A stretch of DNA of 64,000 nt from Nereocystis luetkeana (GCA_031213475.1 JARUPZ010000009.1:682001-746000); one strand, 5' to 3'. Counted from the first letter of the stretch, positions 34,250-45,471 are shown. The notes: generated by a model from the sequence alone, not told the origin. Translations and numbers: made by a program.

Positions 34250-34584
34250 TAAGTCATGCCTTAAAGAATGCCTTAGAGCCCTTTCTCAGCAGAGCCCTGC
34301 CTTAGACGCTGTTTCGTGCCTTACGTGCCTTGCTCCCGTAAGGCAACGTACCTGCGCTCGAAAAGGGGCAATAACCCTTTTAGAACCGCAGTCCCGTTTT
34401 TGGGGACAAACCAGTCAAATTCCGAGTAGTTTGTCCCCAAAACGGGACTGCGGTTCTAAGGCACGTTTTTAGCACCAAAATAACGCCGTTAGATACGAAC
34501 TCCCTGAAAACGGGGTTTGGGGTCACATGGCATAGGTCGCTCTGTCGCTCTGCTCAAAGCCAGGTCAGCGGTCAGCCATCTATC
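34250..34584. repeat. AGGCA/TGCCT-rich block with truncated piggyBac-like MITE
   Basis: GCCTTA-type words repeat from 34256 to 34350. A piggyBac-like MITE occupies 34371-34460 (ATAACCCTTTTAGAACCGCA to GACTGCGGTTCTAAGGC), lacking its right TTAA. AATAACGCCGTTAG and GAACTCCC follow, also seen near 6130. Confidence 0.55.
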
Positions 34585-34806
34585 TGCAGAGAGTCTCTAG
34601 GGACTTCTGGCTAAGCCACAAGGAGCAACTTCCCTTGTGGTTCGATCTGGTCCGAAACCAGTGGTTTTTTCAGCCATCATCGACGATGATGGAACGCGTG
34701 TTCTCGGTCGTGAACATCGTGTTTGGCGTGCAGCAGCAGCAGCGCAGCAGACAACTATCATCTTGAACGATCTGTTCGAGCTGACGGTCATGTTGCGCCA
34801 CAACAA
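34585..34806 (+). pseudogene. hAT transposase C-terminal (dimerisation) fragment
   Basis: Translation gives FWLSHKEQLPLWFDLVRNQW, QPSSTMMERVFSVVNIVFG and, after a shift in a CAG run, NDLFELTVMLRHNN. The S-S-x-x-x-ERVFS block is the hallmark of the hAT family C-terminal dimerisation region. The upstream catalytic DDE core and zinc finger were not found. The frameshift lies in GCAGCAGCAGCAGCGCAGCA, a likely slippage site. This is a possible relic of the source that mobilised hAT-like elements in this genome. Confidence 0.65.
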
Positions 34807-34809
34807 CTG

Positions 34810-35925
34810 TAACAGCGGAATTCGGCGCGGCACCAGAAAAGATGCTCCCGAACCCGAACCCATCGCCAATAATAGTAGGTTGCCACTAGTGGGGGGCAGC
34901 GGCAGTGAACAGACAAAACGGAAAAATGAGAACGAAACAAAAAATGGGAACGGACGTTTTTTTTTAGAAAGCAAACCAATTGTGTACAACTCCAAGAAAA
35001 AAAGTTGACAGTCCTGTGGGGCTGTACAGCAGCCTTCGAATGAGCTGTCGCTCAGGCTGGAAGTCCTCGGCATCGCCGCGGTAGCCAGCATCTAGAGAAA
35101 TCACAATAGAGCCAGCGTATATCGCTTTTTGCGCCCACCCGAAGGCACGAGATGGAGCATGACCGTTCTGACGAGCTCCTCTCACAGGGCTGGCCAAGGG
35201 GTTTCGCAGGATCATTTTGGTTCTCTGATACACCACATGGTTCTGGAGATACGGCTTGGTTCTCATTTTAGGCTTCGTTCCCATTTTTCAGATTTGTCTG
35301 TTAGTGGGAGAAAGGAGTCTGTATGTTGTCTGCTGACGCTTGAGACAGTTCGTCCCAGTAAACGTTTCGATTTGTCTGTCTCTTTTGCTTCCTCTTCTTT
35401 CTCTGCGTCCGGATTTGGGTTTGGCGTTCACCCGTGAGCATGACGTCAGGGGAAATTGAGTCATTGAAAGTTAAGTATCATACGAGGTCGAGCGAACTTG
35501 GTTAGGCTAGAGTTGGGTGGAGAGGACAGTTTATACTACGGAGAATACACTCCAGACGAATACCTTACCGTCGACCACAGCACCGCGGTAAGCTGAACGC
35601 GTACAGTCTGCTGTTGCTGTGCTGCTGTTGTGCATAACCCTTTCCGCCGGTGTACGCAAGCATGCACGCATCCGCACTGTGGTTGATGTATGTTGAGCTG
35701 TGCTAGAGTATCTATGAAAATGCAAGTTGTGACGTTGATTGAGATGTTCCTGGTACACTGTTCCCAATAACTCACTACTGCCACTCAGGCAAGCGCATTT
35801 TATCCTGCTATGCAGCTGTATTTGCAGTCCAATCGTGCCCGACTCTTGTCGCATGTGATGCATATACCGTACCGAACCTATGTGTCCACTCCTCTACGTA
35901 TCAAACGCGCGCTAGGGTGAAAAAG
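34810..35925. other. Stretch with no recognisable gene
   Basis: A few duplicated phrases recur (GATTTGTCTGT, AGCGGCAGTGA, GTTCTCATTTTAGGCTTCG), but no domain-like frame, element ends or tandem arrays stand out. Confidence 0.35.
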
Positions 35926-35929
35926 GGCT

Positions 35930-36090
35930 GCAAGGCACGTTTAAGGCATTTTTCAAGGCATTTGCCTCAGGCACATAATAAGGCATTTAATTTACGGCAT
36001 GAAATGGCACTTAGGGCAAATGCCTTACAGCGTGCCTCACCCGGTTTTTTTTTGCCTGCGGCGCACTTTAGGGCGCATGCCTTAACCCGA
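35930..36090. repeat. AGGCA/TGCCT-rich block
   Basis: GGCACGTTTAAGGCATTTTT, CAAGGCATTTGCCTC and GGGCAAATGCCTTAC alternate in both orientations. It is like 5894-7330 and ends at the start of a C-tract cluster. Confidence 0.5.
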
Positions 36091-36109
36091 TTCCGGCGTC
36101 CCTTATTCG

Positions 36110-36440
36110 CTAGACGCTCATTTACGGAGGTTCTTCGTGTGATTTTATTTTCTCGTTCCGTTACCCTCCCCCCCACCCCCACGCTCTCAACTCCGGTGGA
36201 ATTTTGGTGATTCGCGTTATTTTATTTGTCGTCCTGCCGCTCCCCTACTCCAGCTTTCCTCAGAGATTCGCGTTATTATAATGATGAGGGCGTTTGCCGT
36301 CCAGCCGTGTGCAGCGTGAGCTTCGACGTTGATCGCTCAGAAATATGGCCATGTTTTCGCCCTCCTCCCTCCGTTCGTCGCTGGGCATTATTCGCGTTTT
36401 TTCCCCGTATCTTGCCGCCCTCCCGGCCCTCCATGCTCGT
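36110..36440. repeat. C-tract unit repeat cluster
   Basis: About four units contain TTCGCGTTATTTTATTT or GTGATTTTATTTTC and CGTCCTGCCGC, with shorter C-runs than in the 24 kb cluster. Confidence 0.5.
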
Positions 36441-36504
36441 TTTGCTTGTAAATTTTTAGTTTTCGATATTTGTTTGTTCTTGCCGTTTCTTATTCCGGCC
36501 CTTC

Positions 36505-36800
36505 TCTTCTCTCTCTCCTTTGGTATTAATCGCCGGAATCGGATCCAGGGTCAAAGTATGATAGGTAGGCTCTTCTCCCCCCCCCCTTACCCTCATCATA
36601 CGACTGCTAACGTATGTACGTGCCTTCGATTTAATCGCGACAAAGCTTTAGCAATTTCTTCCTTCGTCCACTCGCGTCTAATTGCGCCCATACAACCTAT
36701 GCGCTCTCAGCAGCCATTGATGTTGAAAATAAAGAGCACCACAACATGGCAGGGCTCGAACCCCTGACCTTCGACCTTGGTAAAACTAGTTTTCGAGGCT
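36505..36800 (-). mobile_element. Divergent tRNA-derived SINE (family C)
   Basis: On the minus strand the head has B-box GGGGTTCGAGCCCTGCC. The body keeps the family A order (AGAGCGCA, GAAGAAATTGC, CGATTAAATCGAAGGCACGT, and a G-run before AGAAGAGCC). The head differs from those of families A and B, while the GAAGGCACGTAC motif is common to all three. Old copy, many differences. Confidence 0.6.
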
Positions 36801-36854
36801 GCCCACTACTAATAGACCGCCAAGACGCTCGGTGCCTGTCTGGGGTAATCACAA

Positions 36855-37055
36855 TTCGTGTTTTTTTATTTAGTCGTCTTGAGCCCCCCCCCCCGGCTCA
36901 TCGGCTCATCGGAGCGGGTGACGCGTTTCGTTCTACTGTGGTTTATTTACTTCTTCATATAGTTATTTTTATCCTCCGGCGGATTGGTAAAAATGAAGCT
37001 TCGTTTTTATTTGTTTCTGTTGGTTGTCCTGCCCCCCCCAACGGGCCCCCCCTTG
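36855..37055. repeat. C-tract units and repeat E fragment
   Basis: It holds C-runs after CGTCTTGAG and TTGTCCTGC, and ATCCTCCGGCGGATTGGTAA, which is the reverse complement of the end of repeat E (4320, 45620). Confidence 0.45.
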
Positions 37056-37169
37056 TCTAGTGGGAGGTTATTGGCGTGGGCTGACTCGTCGGCAGAATGT
37101 GGTCCGTGCTCGCAAGAAATCGGCGATGTCGCCAAAATATGAATCGGTGAAATACTCCACACCTGACAG

Positions 37170-37500
37170 TTCAGATAGATCATGATCTATCTAATACCTA
37201 TCTATACATCTACTGCAGATGATCTGGTTCCTCACCTGCTGTTATTAGATGTTATACTGGATTTTTATAGTAGTATAGATCCAATCCACAGGAAAAAATG
37301 TTCGAGATCGAATCAGGTCATACTGTATACGGTTCCCACCCGGCAACATGAGCTAGAGCGTACAGATCATACAGATCATACAGATCATACAAAATCGGGA
37401 ATGTATCTATCCATCTGCCCTCAAAGATCCAGACCATCGAGAAGGAATGATCTGCATGATCTGTACGATCTAGGTCATCTGACCTCCGAGGTGTGAACTC
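37170..37500. repeat. AGATCAT-rich repeat with inverted repeat G motif
   Basis: CAGATCATACAGATCATACA and GATCTGCATGATCTGTACGA flank an inverted copy of motif G (CCCACCCGGCAACATGAGCT). Similar AGATC/GATCT-dense stretches occur at 14520-14600, 42170-42240 and 54450-54740. Confidence 0.5.
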
Positions 37501-37894
37501 GTCCTTTTTTATCTATAGCCCGTGGTCACAAAGTAAATCAGAAAAAAAACGAACAACCGGTACATAAAATCGCAACCAGTACACAATATCAAAAATATGT
37601 ATGTATATATATATATACATACTCGTAGAGTCTGTACGCGGGAAATCAATGGATCGCTAAAAAAGTATATATGCAAACCATTATGAGAATGCGCGCATTC
37701 GTAAAAAAAAAAAAAACTCGGAAAATCACACCCAGCGCGAAGCCTCGAACTTAAGGGGGGGGAAGGTGATGGCATCCACAGACTACATACACACTATAGG
37801 TTTGGCCTCGAGCGTCCAGGCAAGAAGGGTTCGAAAACCGTGAAATTTTCACGTAAAAATATCCGTAGAATAACATGCGAAACAAATGTTGACC

Positions 37895-38405
37895 TGAAGT
37901 CGGTGTGTGGGGGGGGGGGGGGGGTTCCAAACCAACTCCTCCCCCTCTAGACAAGGCTCCCACCACGACCAATAACTGGACGGGGGGGAGGGGTAGGTAG
38001 GGGGGGGTGATCATAAGCGACACCTCTCTCTGGAAAACATAACTCATTGACCATTTCAGAACCCCTTCACATTTTTCGGTGTAAACTACATGGAAATGGA
38101 GTGGGATATATTTGGACTACCTGTAGTCAAAAAGGGTTGGCTTCCGTGGGGGTGGGTGGGGGGGTGGGGGGGGGGGGGGGGGGGGCTCATGCCATGCATG
38201 GCTGCGAGGTATAGTCGTGTGACCATAGTCCCTTCCGTTCTTGCAGTGGGGGGATGGAGCGGGGGGGGTGTAAGTCAGTGTAGGCATGACCGTAGTGCGT
38301 ATGACCATAGAACCTCGCATCCCTACAAGTATAATGCCGGGACTGAGCACGTCGCGTTTTCATTGACCAGGCAGACGCAGCTTGCACCAAGCGCGAATCG
38401 GGGGG
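37895..38405. repeat. Poly-G tracts with divergent repeat R
   Basis: G-runs at about 37907-37923, 38158-38184 and 38399-38415 enclose a degenerate R copy (38185-38398) with CATGCATGGCTGCGAGG, CCTCGCATCCCTACAAG and TTGACCAGGCAGACGCAG. The R unit is partly duplicated inside (GACCATAG occurs twice). Confidence 0.55.
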
Positions 38406-38984
38406 GGGGGGGGGGTCACAACCGACTCCTCCCTCTTGACAACGCCTCCTTCACTGGCGTAAGGTCTGGAAGAATCGAAGGGTCTGGTCTTCCGGTCTCG
38501 GCATCTTTCCCCACCCACTTGTACACCACCTTGCCCGAGTCGATAACCTTCCACCACAACAAAAAAACAGAAGGGGGGGGTGGGCAATATATATATATAG
38601 GGGGGGGGGGGTGAACGAACAGAAACAGAAAACGAACCCACAACGAGCACCATCTCGGAACAAAAAAATAAACAACAGAGGGTCGCGATATAAGTCAGAA
38701 ACACACACACAAAGGAAAACAGTTTTTTTCAGGGCCCTGTCTGTTCGCGTGTTCTATCAGTCGGCCAGCACCGGTCCGTGCGGTGTCCACCTACTGTAGT
38801 ACTCCCACAAGCGCGATCAGCCGCACAGTGCCCGCTGCTGCTGTCGAAGTGAGCTATGTGCTACTGATACACCCCCAGCCAAAGAACCATAACGCCTAAT
38901 ACTCTCTACAACAAATGCAGATTAATATCATATCGGTTTCTCGAGCCCTACTGATAGCCCCGGGTTCTTTTTTTCATTTTTTTT

Positions 38985-39300
38985 TTTTGAACTGTTTGCG
39001 GGTCAGGTCAAACCTTACGGGTCGGTTCGGGCCGGGTCGGGTCTGGTCAGCCGACCTAACCCAACCGGCGAGACTTTGGAATCCTCCTGACCCGATGATC
39101 GTCCTGATGTGTTTTGATTTGAAAAAAACTCCTGACCCTAGGCGACCCGAACCGTGAGATGCGAAAACCATCTTGAACCGACCCGACCTCTGACCCGTGA
39201 GACGTTTGAACACCTCCAGACCGGACCCGACCCGACCCATGACACTTCGAACACAACTCGACCTGACCCTCGGGCGTGGTCATGACCCTCGAGCAGTCCT
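38985..39300. repeat. GACCCG satellite, relative of the 61.5 kb element
   Basis: It starts TGTTTGCGGGTCAGGTCAAA then CGGGTCGG, like the left end at 61467, and continues with GACCCGACC words separated by TGAGATGCGAAAACC-type linkers. The termini are too worn to define an element or target duplication. Confidence 0.5.
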
Positions 39301-39649
39301 GTTTTTTTTCTCGTTTTTTTTTTAGTACCTGGTACTCGGTTTTACGTTAGAGTATATATCTCCCTATCTATCTGTCTATCTGTTTATCTGTCTATTTCCC
39401 CGTCTGGGACTAAACACAAAAAGTGGGGTGTCGACATTTTTTATTTTTCATGTGCCCCTCTCGATGTGGTAGACGGGGGAGGGTGGAGGGGGGACGGGGG
39501 GACGGGGGGCGGGGGGGGATACTCGATAATACAAGTCTCCAAAATGACCTTTTTTGGGGAATGTTCCTGATGCTATGTGTAACTTTACTCGTAGTAGCTC
39601 CGCTTTCAATCGCAAAACGGAAAGTCAATAACCTGCCACCACAAAAAAC

Positions 39650-40195
39650 CGGGGAGGATGGGCGAGGGGGGGGGGGGGGAGGGGGGGGGGGTGTACTCGA
39701 TAGGAGAGATGTACTCGATATCATGCATGGCCGTAGTCGTATGACCATAGACCCTCGCATCCCTACAATGCCGGGACGGAGCATGTCGGGCTTTCACCGA
39801 CCAGGCAGGAGGGGGGGGGGGGGGGGGAGGGGTGTACTCGATAGGAGATATGTGCTCGATCTAATGCATGGCCGTAGTCTTATTACCATAGACCCTCGCA
39901 TCCCTACAATGCCGGGACGGAGCATGTCGGGCTTTCACCGACCAGGCAGGCATTGCTTGCACCAAGCGCGAAGAGCCGTGAGGTGTCTGGCGAGTCGCAC
40001 GAAGGTTGAGCTGCAATAGAATACTAAGAACCGCTTATGAGGCGGACTTGCATATGGATGACAGCTTCAATGAGTTGACTTAATTTCCGGTGTAGGCATT
40101 TCCACAGACGGCAATGGGAGTACTATGTAACTGCCTCTTGGATGCCTTACCATAACACTACGTGATACGATCATTCCTACGGGAAAAGGGGGGGG
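39650..40195 (+). repeat. Two repeat R copies separated by G-runs
   Basis: A truncated copy (39693-39808) ends at GACCAGGCAG and is followed by a G-run. A longer copy (39832-40185) continues through ACCGCTTATGAGGCGGACTT and TGTAACTGCCTCTTGGATGC. Both start GTACTCGATAGGAGA immediately after a G-run. Confidence 0.7.
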
Positions 40196-40810
40196 GAGGT
40201 ATCCAAGGACCCAAGGATCGAAGAACGGAGTCGCACATACATATGAGGCAAGGGGGTCACTATCAGGACAAAGCATTGACCATAAGTTGCCTGGCACGCC
40301 AAAAAACTGTTGTCTTTCAAGTTTGAAACGAGAGAGAGGGGGAAAAGGGGACACCACGCCCCCCTCCCCTCCTTCCCCCCCCTCCTTCCCTCCCCTCCCG
40401 CAATACCTCCGAGCAGTGTGGCCCAAACAAATGGTTGCAGTTCAGCCGAGACCAAAGATGCTTGGCGTATCAAATGTAGTACCAAATACCAGTCAGTTGC
40501 TTACTAGCTCGAGTTGGCTTACTTCCCCAGTCAACGAACGATGGCCGAGTGGCGTGCCCATTTTGAAAACAGAGTGGAGCGGAGTAAAGGTAGCACGGTT
40601 TTACGCCTAGGCAGAGATAGCACCAGGTAATTCAGCTCGTCACGAGAAAAAAATGGTTGGAATTAGGATGGGATCATGTTTCCAGTAGCAAAATGCAATA
40701 AGATACGTGAGACCACGTAAATTGGCATGTTTGCTGTGGTCTTCTAGTAGATATACCCATTGTATCCAGCACTGCAGCCGTAAGTTCCAGCCAAGTCACA
40801 GCCCTGTCCG

Positions 40811-41330
40811 TTGGGAGGGACGCTGCTACCGGACCGTTCCGAGGAACGCGGCTAAAGGATCGTTCTGAGGAACGCTGCTATCGGACCGTTCTGAGGAACG
40901 CGGCTAAAGGATCGTTCTGAGGAACGTTGCTATCGGACCGTTCCGAGGAACGCGGCTATCGGACCGTTCTGGGGAACGCGGCTAAAGGATCCTTCTGAGG
41001 AACGCTGCTATCGGACCGTTCTGAGGAACGCGGCTAAAGGATCCTTCTGAGGAACGCTGCTATCGGACCGTTCTGAGGAACGCGGCTAAAGGGTCGTTCT
41101 GAGGAACGCTGCTATCGGACCGTTCCGAGGAACGCGTCTAAAGGAACGTTCTGAGGAACGTTGCGACAGGACCTCTCTGAGGAACGCTGCCGAAGGGCAG
41201 TTCCGAGGACCGTCGCGACAGGACCGTTCCGAGGGACGCTGCTAAAGGGCCCTTCCGACGAACGTCGCGACAGGACCGCTTCGAGAAACGTTGATAAAGG
41301 TCCGTTCAAAGGAGCGTTCCTACAGTAGTA
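40811..41330. repeat. 26 bp minisatellite, about 19 units
   Basis: The unit CGTTCTGAGGAACGCGGCTAAAGGAT alternates with a variant ending GCTATCGGAC, suggesting a 52 bp higher-order unit. Units at the right end are more diverged. A looser set of the same word (GAGGAACGCTGCT) continues at 41527-41675. Confidence 0.85.
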
Positions 41331-41917
41331 CCTGGTTAATGTTTTCATTTGCTGAGATGTGTATACCTGGTACTCGAGTATGTATGTTTTGGTAACACGT
41401 CGGAACTTCGCCGCAGTTGCCCGATTGGGGGAAAGGTAGACTGAACTAAGGGATTGAATTCATGAATATATCGCACTCAACCAATAACTAGCGCCGTCAA
41501 GTCTTGCCGACTCGCAGCCCTACTCATTCTGAGGAACGTTGCAAGAAAAAAAAGACACACCCACACACACACATCATGAGGAACGCTGCTCAAGGGCCGT
41601 TAGGAGGAGCGTTGCTGAAAAAAGAGCCGTCCCGAGGAACGCTGCTGACTAAAGAGCCGTTAGGAGGAACGTTGCCACGTAGTTGTTTTTCGTTTGCTGA
41701 GATGTGTATATTCTACCGGATATGTTTATACATGGTATACTCGAGTATGGCATGCCTGAATCTCACCACGACCCCACGGTTAGGGGAAAGGTAACCTTTC
41801 AGCCCGGGATTGCCAGTGCGGTTCGCCAGCATGCCTCCCAGGTCACAAGTGCCCACGAAAGCCTGCAGCGCACGGGGAAGCCCGATCATTCACACGCGTG
41901 TGAGGGTGGGTGGGTGG

Positions 41918-42120
41918 GTACTCGATAGGAGAGATGTACTCGATATCATGCATGGTCGTAGTCGTATAACCATAGACCTCGCATCCCTACAATGCCGGGA
42001 CGGAGCATGTCGGGTTTTCACCGACCAGGTAGACATTGCTTGCACCAAGCGCGAAGCGCCGTGAGGTGTCCGGCGAGTCGCATGAAGGTTGAGCTGCATC
42101 CTACTGAAATCCGCTTGTGA
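41918..42120 (+). repeat. Repeat R, 5' half
   Basis: It runs from GTACTCGATAGGAGAGATGT to GAAATCCGCTTGTGAGGCG and ends at a G-run of about 27 (42129-42155), one of the longest in the window. Confidence 0.7.
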
Positions 42121-42396
42121 GGCGGGGCGTGGGGGGGGGGGGGGGGGGGGGGGGGTATGCGTCGCTCAAACGTTCATAAAGAAATAGTTGATCATGTAGA
42201 TGCATTACTATTAACTATAGATCATGTAGATGATACAGAAGTGTCATCTATATGTCCCGGCGGACATGATGTAGGTCGTGAAATGGCAACCTGAAATTAT
42301 CCGACGGGTGCCCAAGTGAAACCAGGAGCCGTGGAAACATTTCCCCTTGGAGGGGACTAGGATGGCCCAGCTCCATCTTCTAAGCTGATACATAGG

Positions 42397-42436
42397 ATCT
42401 GATCTGATCTGATCTGATCTGATCTGATCTGATCTG
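42397..42436. repeat. GATCT pentanucleotide microsatellite
   Basis: Eight uninterrupted GATCT units. Confidence 0.95.
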
Positions 42437-42454
42437 TCTACATTATTAAACTGG

Positions 42455-42545
42455 GGGTTCTGCCCTATTCGCCGACGACAATGGGAAGGGCGGCATCAGA
42501 GAGGAGCGGGAGCCCCAGCCCGAACTTCTCTCCGCTGATCTAACT
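42455..42545 (-). pseudogene. Degenerate peroxiredoxin-like exon copy
   Basis: On the minus strand SGEKFGLGLPLLSDAALP lines up with GEKLGLGFPLLSDPTAV of the exon at 43336-43475. No donor site is kept at the end, where a stop (TAG) follows GGE. Confidence 0.5.
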
Positions 42546-42759
42546 CACCTGCGTCATATAAATAATCAAAAACTGATCTACGGTGCAGTACCATCACCAT
42601 GTAGCTCATCAAGGAACCTAGAGGATGGGATGCAGATCTGATGTATCTGATCCATCTGATCTATCTGGTATATCTGACTGAACAAACGCGGGATCCGAGA
42701 TGAGCGAGAATCACAGTCCGGCCTTGTCACCTGATCTGTACGGATAGTCAGCCTGACGT

Positions 42760-43005
42760 ACTACCGGCGTCCCCGGTGGCTTGGTAGGTGGTCGGCATGC
42801 CTATCAAGATCGATTTCGTGGGTTCAAGTCGCACCGAGTGTATGCTCCTATTAATAGGATTTTTTTCTGCATAAAAAATGATTGGCGGAAAGCGTGAGAG
42901 CGTGAGTTAGCTACATTCGATGAACATCGATGAGCAGTGGGAGTGCTGAATGAACCCTATGCGCGACAAAAATAAAGGCACGTACCGGGAGGGGGAAGGG
43001 ACGAC
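42760..43005 (+). mobile_element. tRNA-derived SINE, family B, copy 2
   Basis: Head CGTCCCCGGTGGCTTGGTAG (A-box-like TGGCTTGGTAGGTGG at about 42777), B-box GGGTTCAAGTCGC at 42820, and body with ATTGGCGGAAAGCGTGAGAG and AATAAAGGCACGTACCGGGA. It sits between the peroxiredoxin-like exon copies. Confidence 0.65.
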
Positions 43006-43154
43006 ACCTGTGACCACGGCTTGTCCAGAAGATCGCTGAGGGTAAAACTTCCTACCAGGTACGAGTTAGGCTTGAAAGATTAAAAGGTGGTAAAAAAATA
43101 TGTACCAGGTATATATATCATCGGACGGGGGTATGATATGTCCTAAAAAACAGC

Positions 43155-43222
43155 TCACCTCGGCGATACGAAAGGAGCGGGATACGAAAGGAGCGGGGAA
43201 CCCCAGCCCGATGTTCTCCGCT
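43155..43222 (-). pseudogene. Degenerate peroxiredoxin-like exon copy
   Basis: The minus strand reads AENIGLGFP, then a duplicated GCTCCTTTCGTAT, then GCCGAG followed by a GTGAGC donor at the same place as the intact exon. The LLSD core is lost. Confidence 0.45.
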
Positions 43223-43335
43223 GATCTACTCCTTTAATAGATTCATGAAAAGTTATAGATCACTAAATCAATAACTGGTCTATCGTAGACGTGAACGGGG
43301 GATGAGATTTGTGGTATGTGATATATCCAGCCCAC

Positions 43336-43475
43336 CTCGGCGACGACAGCGGTGGGGTCCGAAAGGAGTGGGAAGCCCAACCCTAACTTCTCGCCCCACG
43401 CAGACATAGCGAACGGCAGCTCCCTCCCGATCCCAAAAATGGCAACATCTCCGTGTTTAGCGAGCTCCGAAAACT
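43336..43475 (-). CDS. Peroxiredoxin (AhpC/TSA)-like exon
   Basis: A minus-strand exon of 140 nt between acceptor CCGTGTCCGCAG and donor GTGGGC. The peptide has HGDVAIFGIGRELPFA and GLGFPLLSDPTAVVAE. This matches the part of the thioredoxin-fold peroxiredoxins where a beta strand with a V-x-G-I-S type turn is followed by the F-P-L-L-S-D block. The peroxidatic cysteine exon that should precede it was not found at higher coordinates, nor the C-terminal part downstream. It may be an exon of a real gene with long introns, or a gene fragment. Several decayed copies lie nearby at 42.4-45.9 kb. No activity is claimed. Confidence 0.5.
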
Positions 43476-43534
43476 CTGCGGACACGGGAGGCAAAACAGG
43501 GCAGGAACGGGGGGTCCCTTTGTGATAGTCCCGA

Positions 43535-43660
43535 TACCGATCGATATCGATATCGATACCGATACATAGATACCGATATCTAGATACCGATACATAGATA
43601 CCGATATCTAGATACCGATACATAGATACCTATACCGATACCGATACCGATACCGTCAGC
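43535..43660. repeat. CGATAT/GATACC microsatellite
   Basis: ATCGATATCGATACCGATAC passes into four ATAGATACCGATATCTAG-type units and a short ATACCG run. It directly flanks the acceptor side of the peroxiredoxin-like exon. Confidence 0.85.
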
Positions 43661-43669
43661 TGGCTGTAT

Positions 43670-44380
43670 CATAGGACTGGTTGTACAGCAAACTGCAACC
43701 TTGTCCTGGGGACTCGATCTGCGCCCTGAGCGCATGCTTGCTTCGTTTTCTTCCTTTTGCTTTATTGTTTGTTATTTTTGTTCCCTCTTTGTGTTTTCCC
43801 ATCTTTTCCCTTTTCCTGCTTTTTCTTTCGAGTGTGCATATAACACCATGGATGTGTTCCTGGTGTTATTTGGTTGCAAGTGATACGGAAAGGTTTACCA
43901 CAGCTCGTTAGTACCGTCTCCCTTGCGGACTGGTATGATATACGAAACCAGGTATACGATATACGATATATGATATACCTGGTACGATATATGAGGCGTT
44001 CTACGATAGAGGTTCACTCTAAATTTTCTGAGGCTCCTGACTTAAGGAGCTCCATACCTCACCCGAAAACTGGCGTCAGCAAAACTCAACTTGCGTCACG
44101 GCGGATAATCCCATGGCCCGAGTATACAAAATATTTTTTTCGAAATCAAGATTGGCATTCCGACGATTTCGGGCCAAGGAACCCCGTCTTTCAGAAACAA
44201 AATAGCGAAAATGTGCTACCTCTATCGTAGAACGGGTCATATGATATATGATACTGCCTGCCGTGCGCACTATTTGTTTTCTCCCATCGAGATGCATCGT
44301 TCTTACAGCCTGTTTTGTGAGCACAGGCACGATCTCAGGGAAGTGAGCTAAGGAGAGCACATCATCATCGTCATCATCAT
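43670..44380. other. Stretch with no recognisable gene
   Basis: Between two microsatellite blocks. GATATACGATATATGATATA-type words occur at 43945-43990, with a short TCATCATCAT run near 44365. No domain-like frame was found. Confidence 0.35.
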
Positions 44381-44394
44381 CATATATATCGGTA

Positions 44395-45065
44395 CTGAAA
44401 CCGTTACATTTACCGATACCGATGCCGATAAATATACCGATACCAGTACCGATACCGAGACCGATATTTATTATTCCCGGCACCGATACCTGCACCGATA
44501 CCGATATCAATGTCCGATATAAGATATAGGTACACCTGCCGACCCCAAAAAGGGCAACATCTCCGATACCGATATTTATTATTCCCGATACCGATACCTG
44601 CACCGATACCAATACCGATGTCCGATATAAGATATAGGTACACCTGCCGACCCCAAAAAGGGCAACATCTCCGATACCGCTATTGATTATTCCCGATACC
44701 ATTGCCGATACCGATACCGATACCGATACCATTGCCGATACCGATACCGATACCGATACCATTGCCGATACCGATACCGGTGTCCGATACCATTGCCGAT
44801 ACCAATACCGGTGTCCGATACCGATACCGATACCGATACCGATACCGATACCGATACCATTGCCGATACCAATACCGATACCGATACCATTGCCGATACC
44901 AATACCGGTGTCCGATACCATTGCCGATACCAATACCGGTGTCCGATACCATTGCCGATACCGATACCGATACCGATACCGATACCGATACCATTGCCGA
45001 TACCGATGTCCGATACCATTGCCGATACCAATACCGGTGTCCGATGCCGATATAGGGCACAGGTG
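44395..45065. repeat. ATACCG hexanucleotide array with embedded exon fragments
   Basis: Mostly ATACCG and CCATTGCCGATACC units. Two ~40 bp inserts (about 44535-44575 and 44640-44675) carry CCGACCCCAAAAAGGGCAAC-ATCTCC, the complement of the peroxiredoxin-like GDVALFGVG segment. All six frames give repetitive peptides (YRYR, DTDT, GIGI), which are not proteins. Confidence 0.85.
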
Positions 45066-45330
45066 TGATACCTGCCGATCCCCAGAAGGGTGCAGGTAAC
45101 ATCTCGGAAAGCGCTGAGGGACAACAGCTTGCAGGGCAGGAACGGGGGATGGATCCCTTTACGATACTGCCGTGAGCGATATCGATTAAACAGCACCGAT
45201 ACCGATACTGATATCGAAATCAATGCCTATGCTGATACACTTTCACCGAAACCGATGCCGATACAAATCCCGATTTTAGTACCGATATCGATACGGATAC
45301 TGATAGCAACGCCGATACCGATACCAACAC
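45066..45330. repeat. Degenerate exon copy plus ATACCG array
   Basis: 45068-45155 contains the complement of GTTCCTGCCCTG, TTCCGAGATGTTACCTGCAC and GGGGATCGGCAGG, aligning with the intron-exon start of 43336-43475 including the upstream intron word CCTGCCCTG. The ATACCG array resumes at 45190. Confidence 0.55.
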
Positions 45331-45471
45331 CCCAACGCGTAGGGCGGACCGTAACTGGGCCAAGTCCGGCGGGAAGGCCTCATAGTCCAGGTTTTTCTTA
45401 GCGGATGAGCTCGCGCGAGTTCCACACTACCCAGAGGAGATGGTAGCTCCCTCGGATGGCTATCTCCACCG

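Noticed and set aside
38985-39300. A third satellite-bearing hAT-like element
   Set aside because: The left end resembles the 61.5 kb element, but no CAGGG terminus, inverted right end or target duplication could be fixed. Listed only as a repeat.
40811-41330. CRISPR-like regular repeats
   Set aside because: The 26 bp units are directly adjacent with no unique spacers, and the window is eukaryotic. It is a minisatellite.
44683-45223. Long open frames giving YRYRYR, DTDTDT and GIGIGI peptides on both strands
   Set aside because: They are translations of the ATACCG hexanucleotide array in every frame. An array with no stops in six frames is not evidence of coding.
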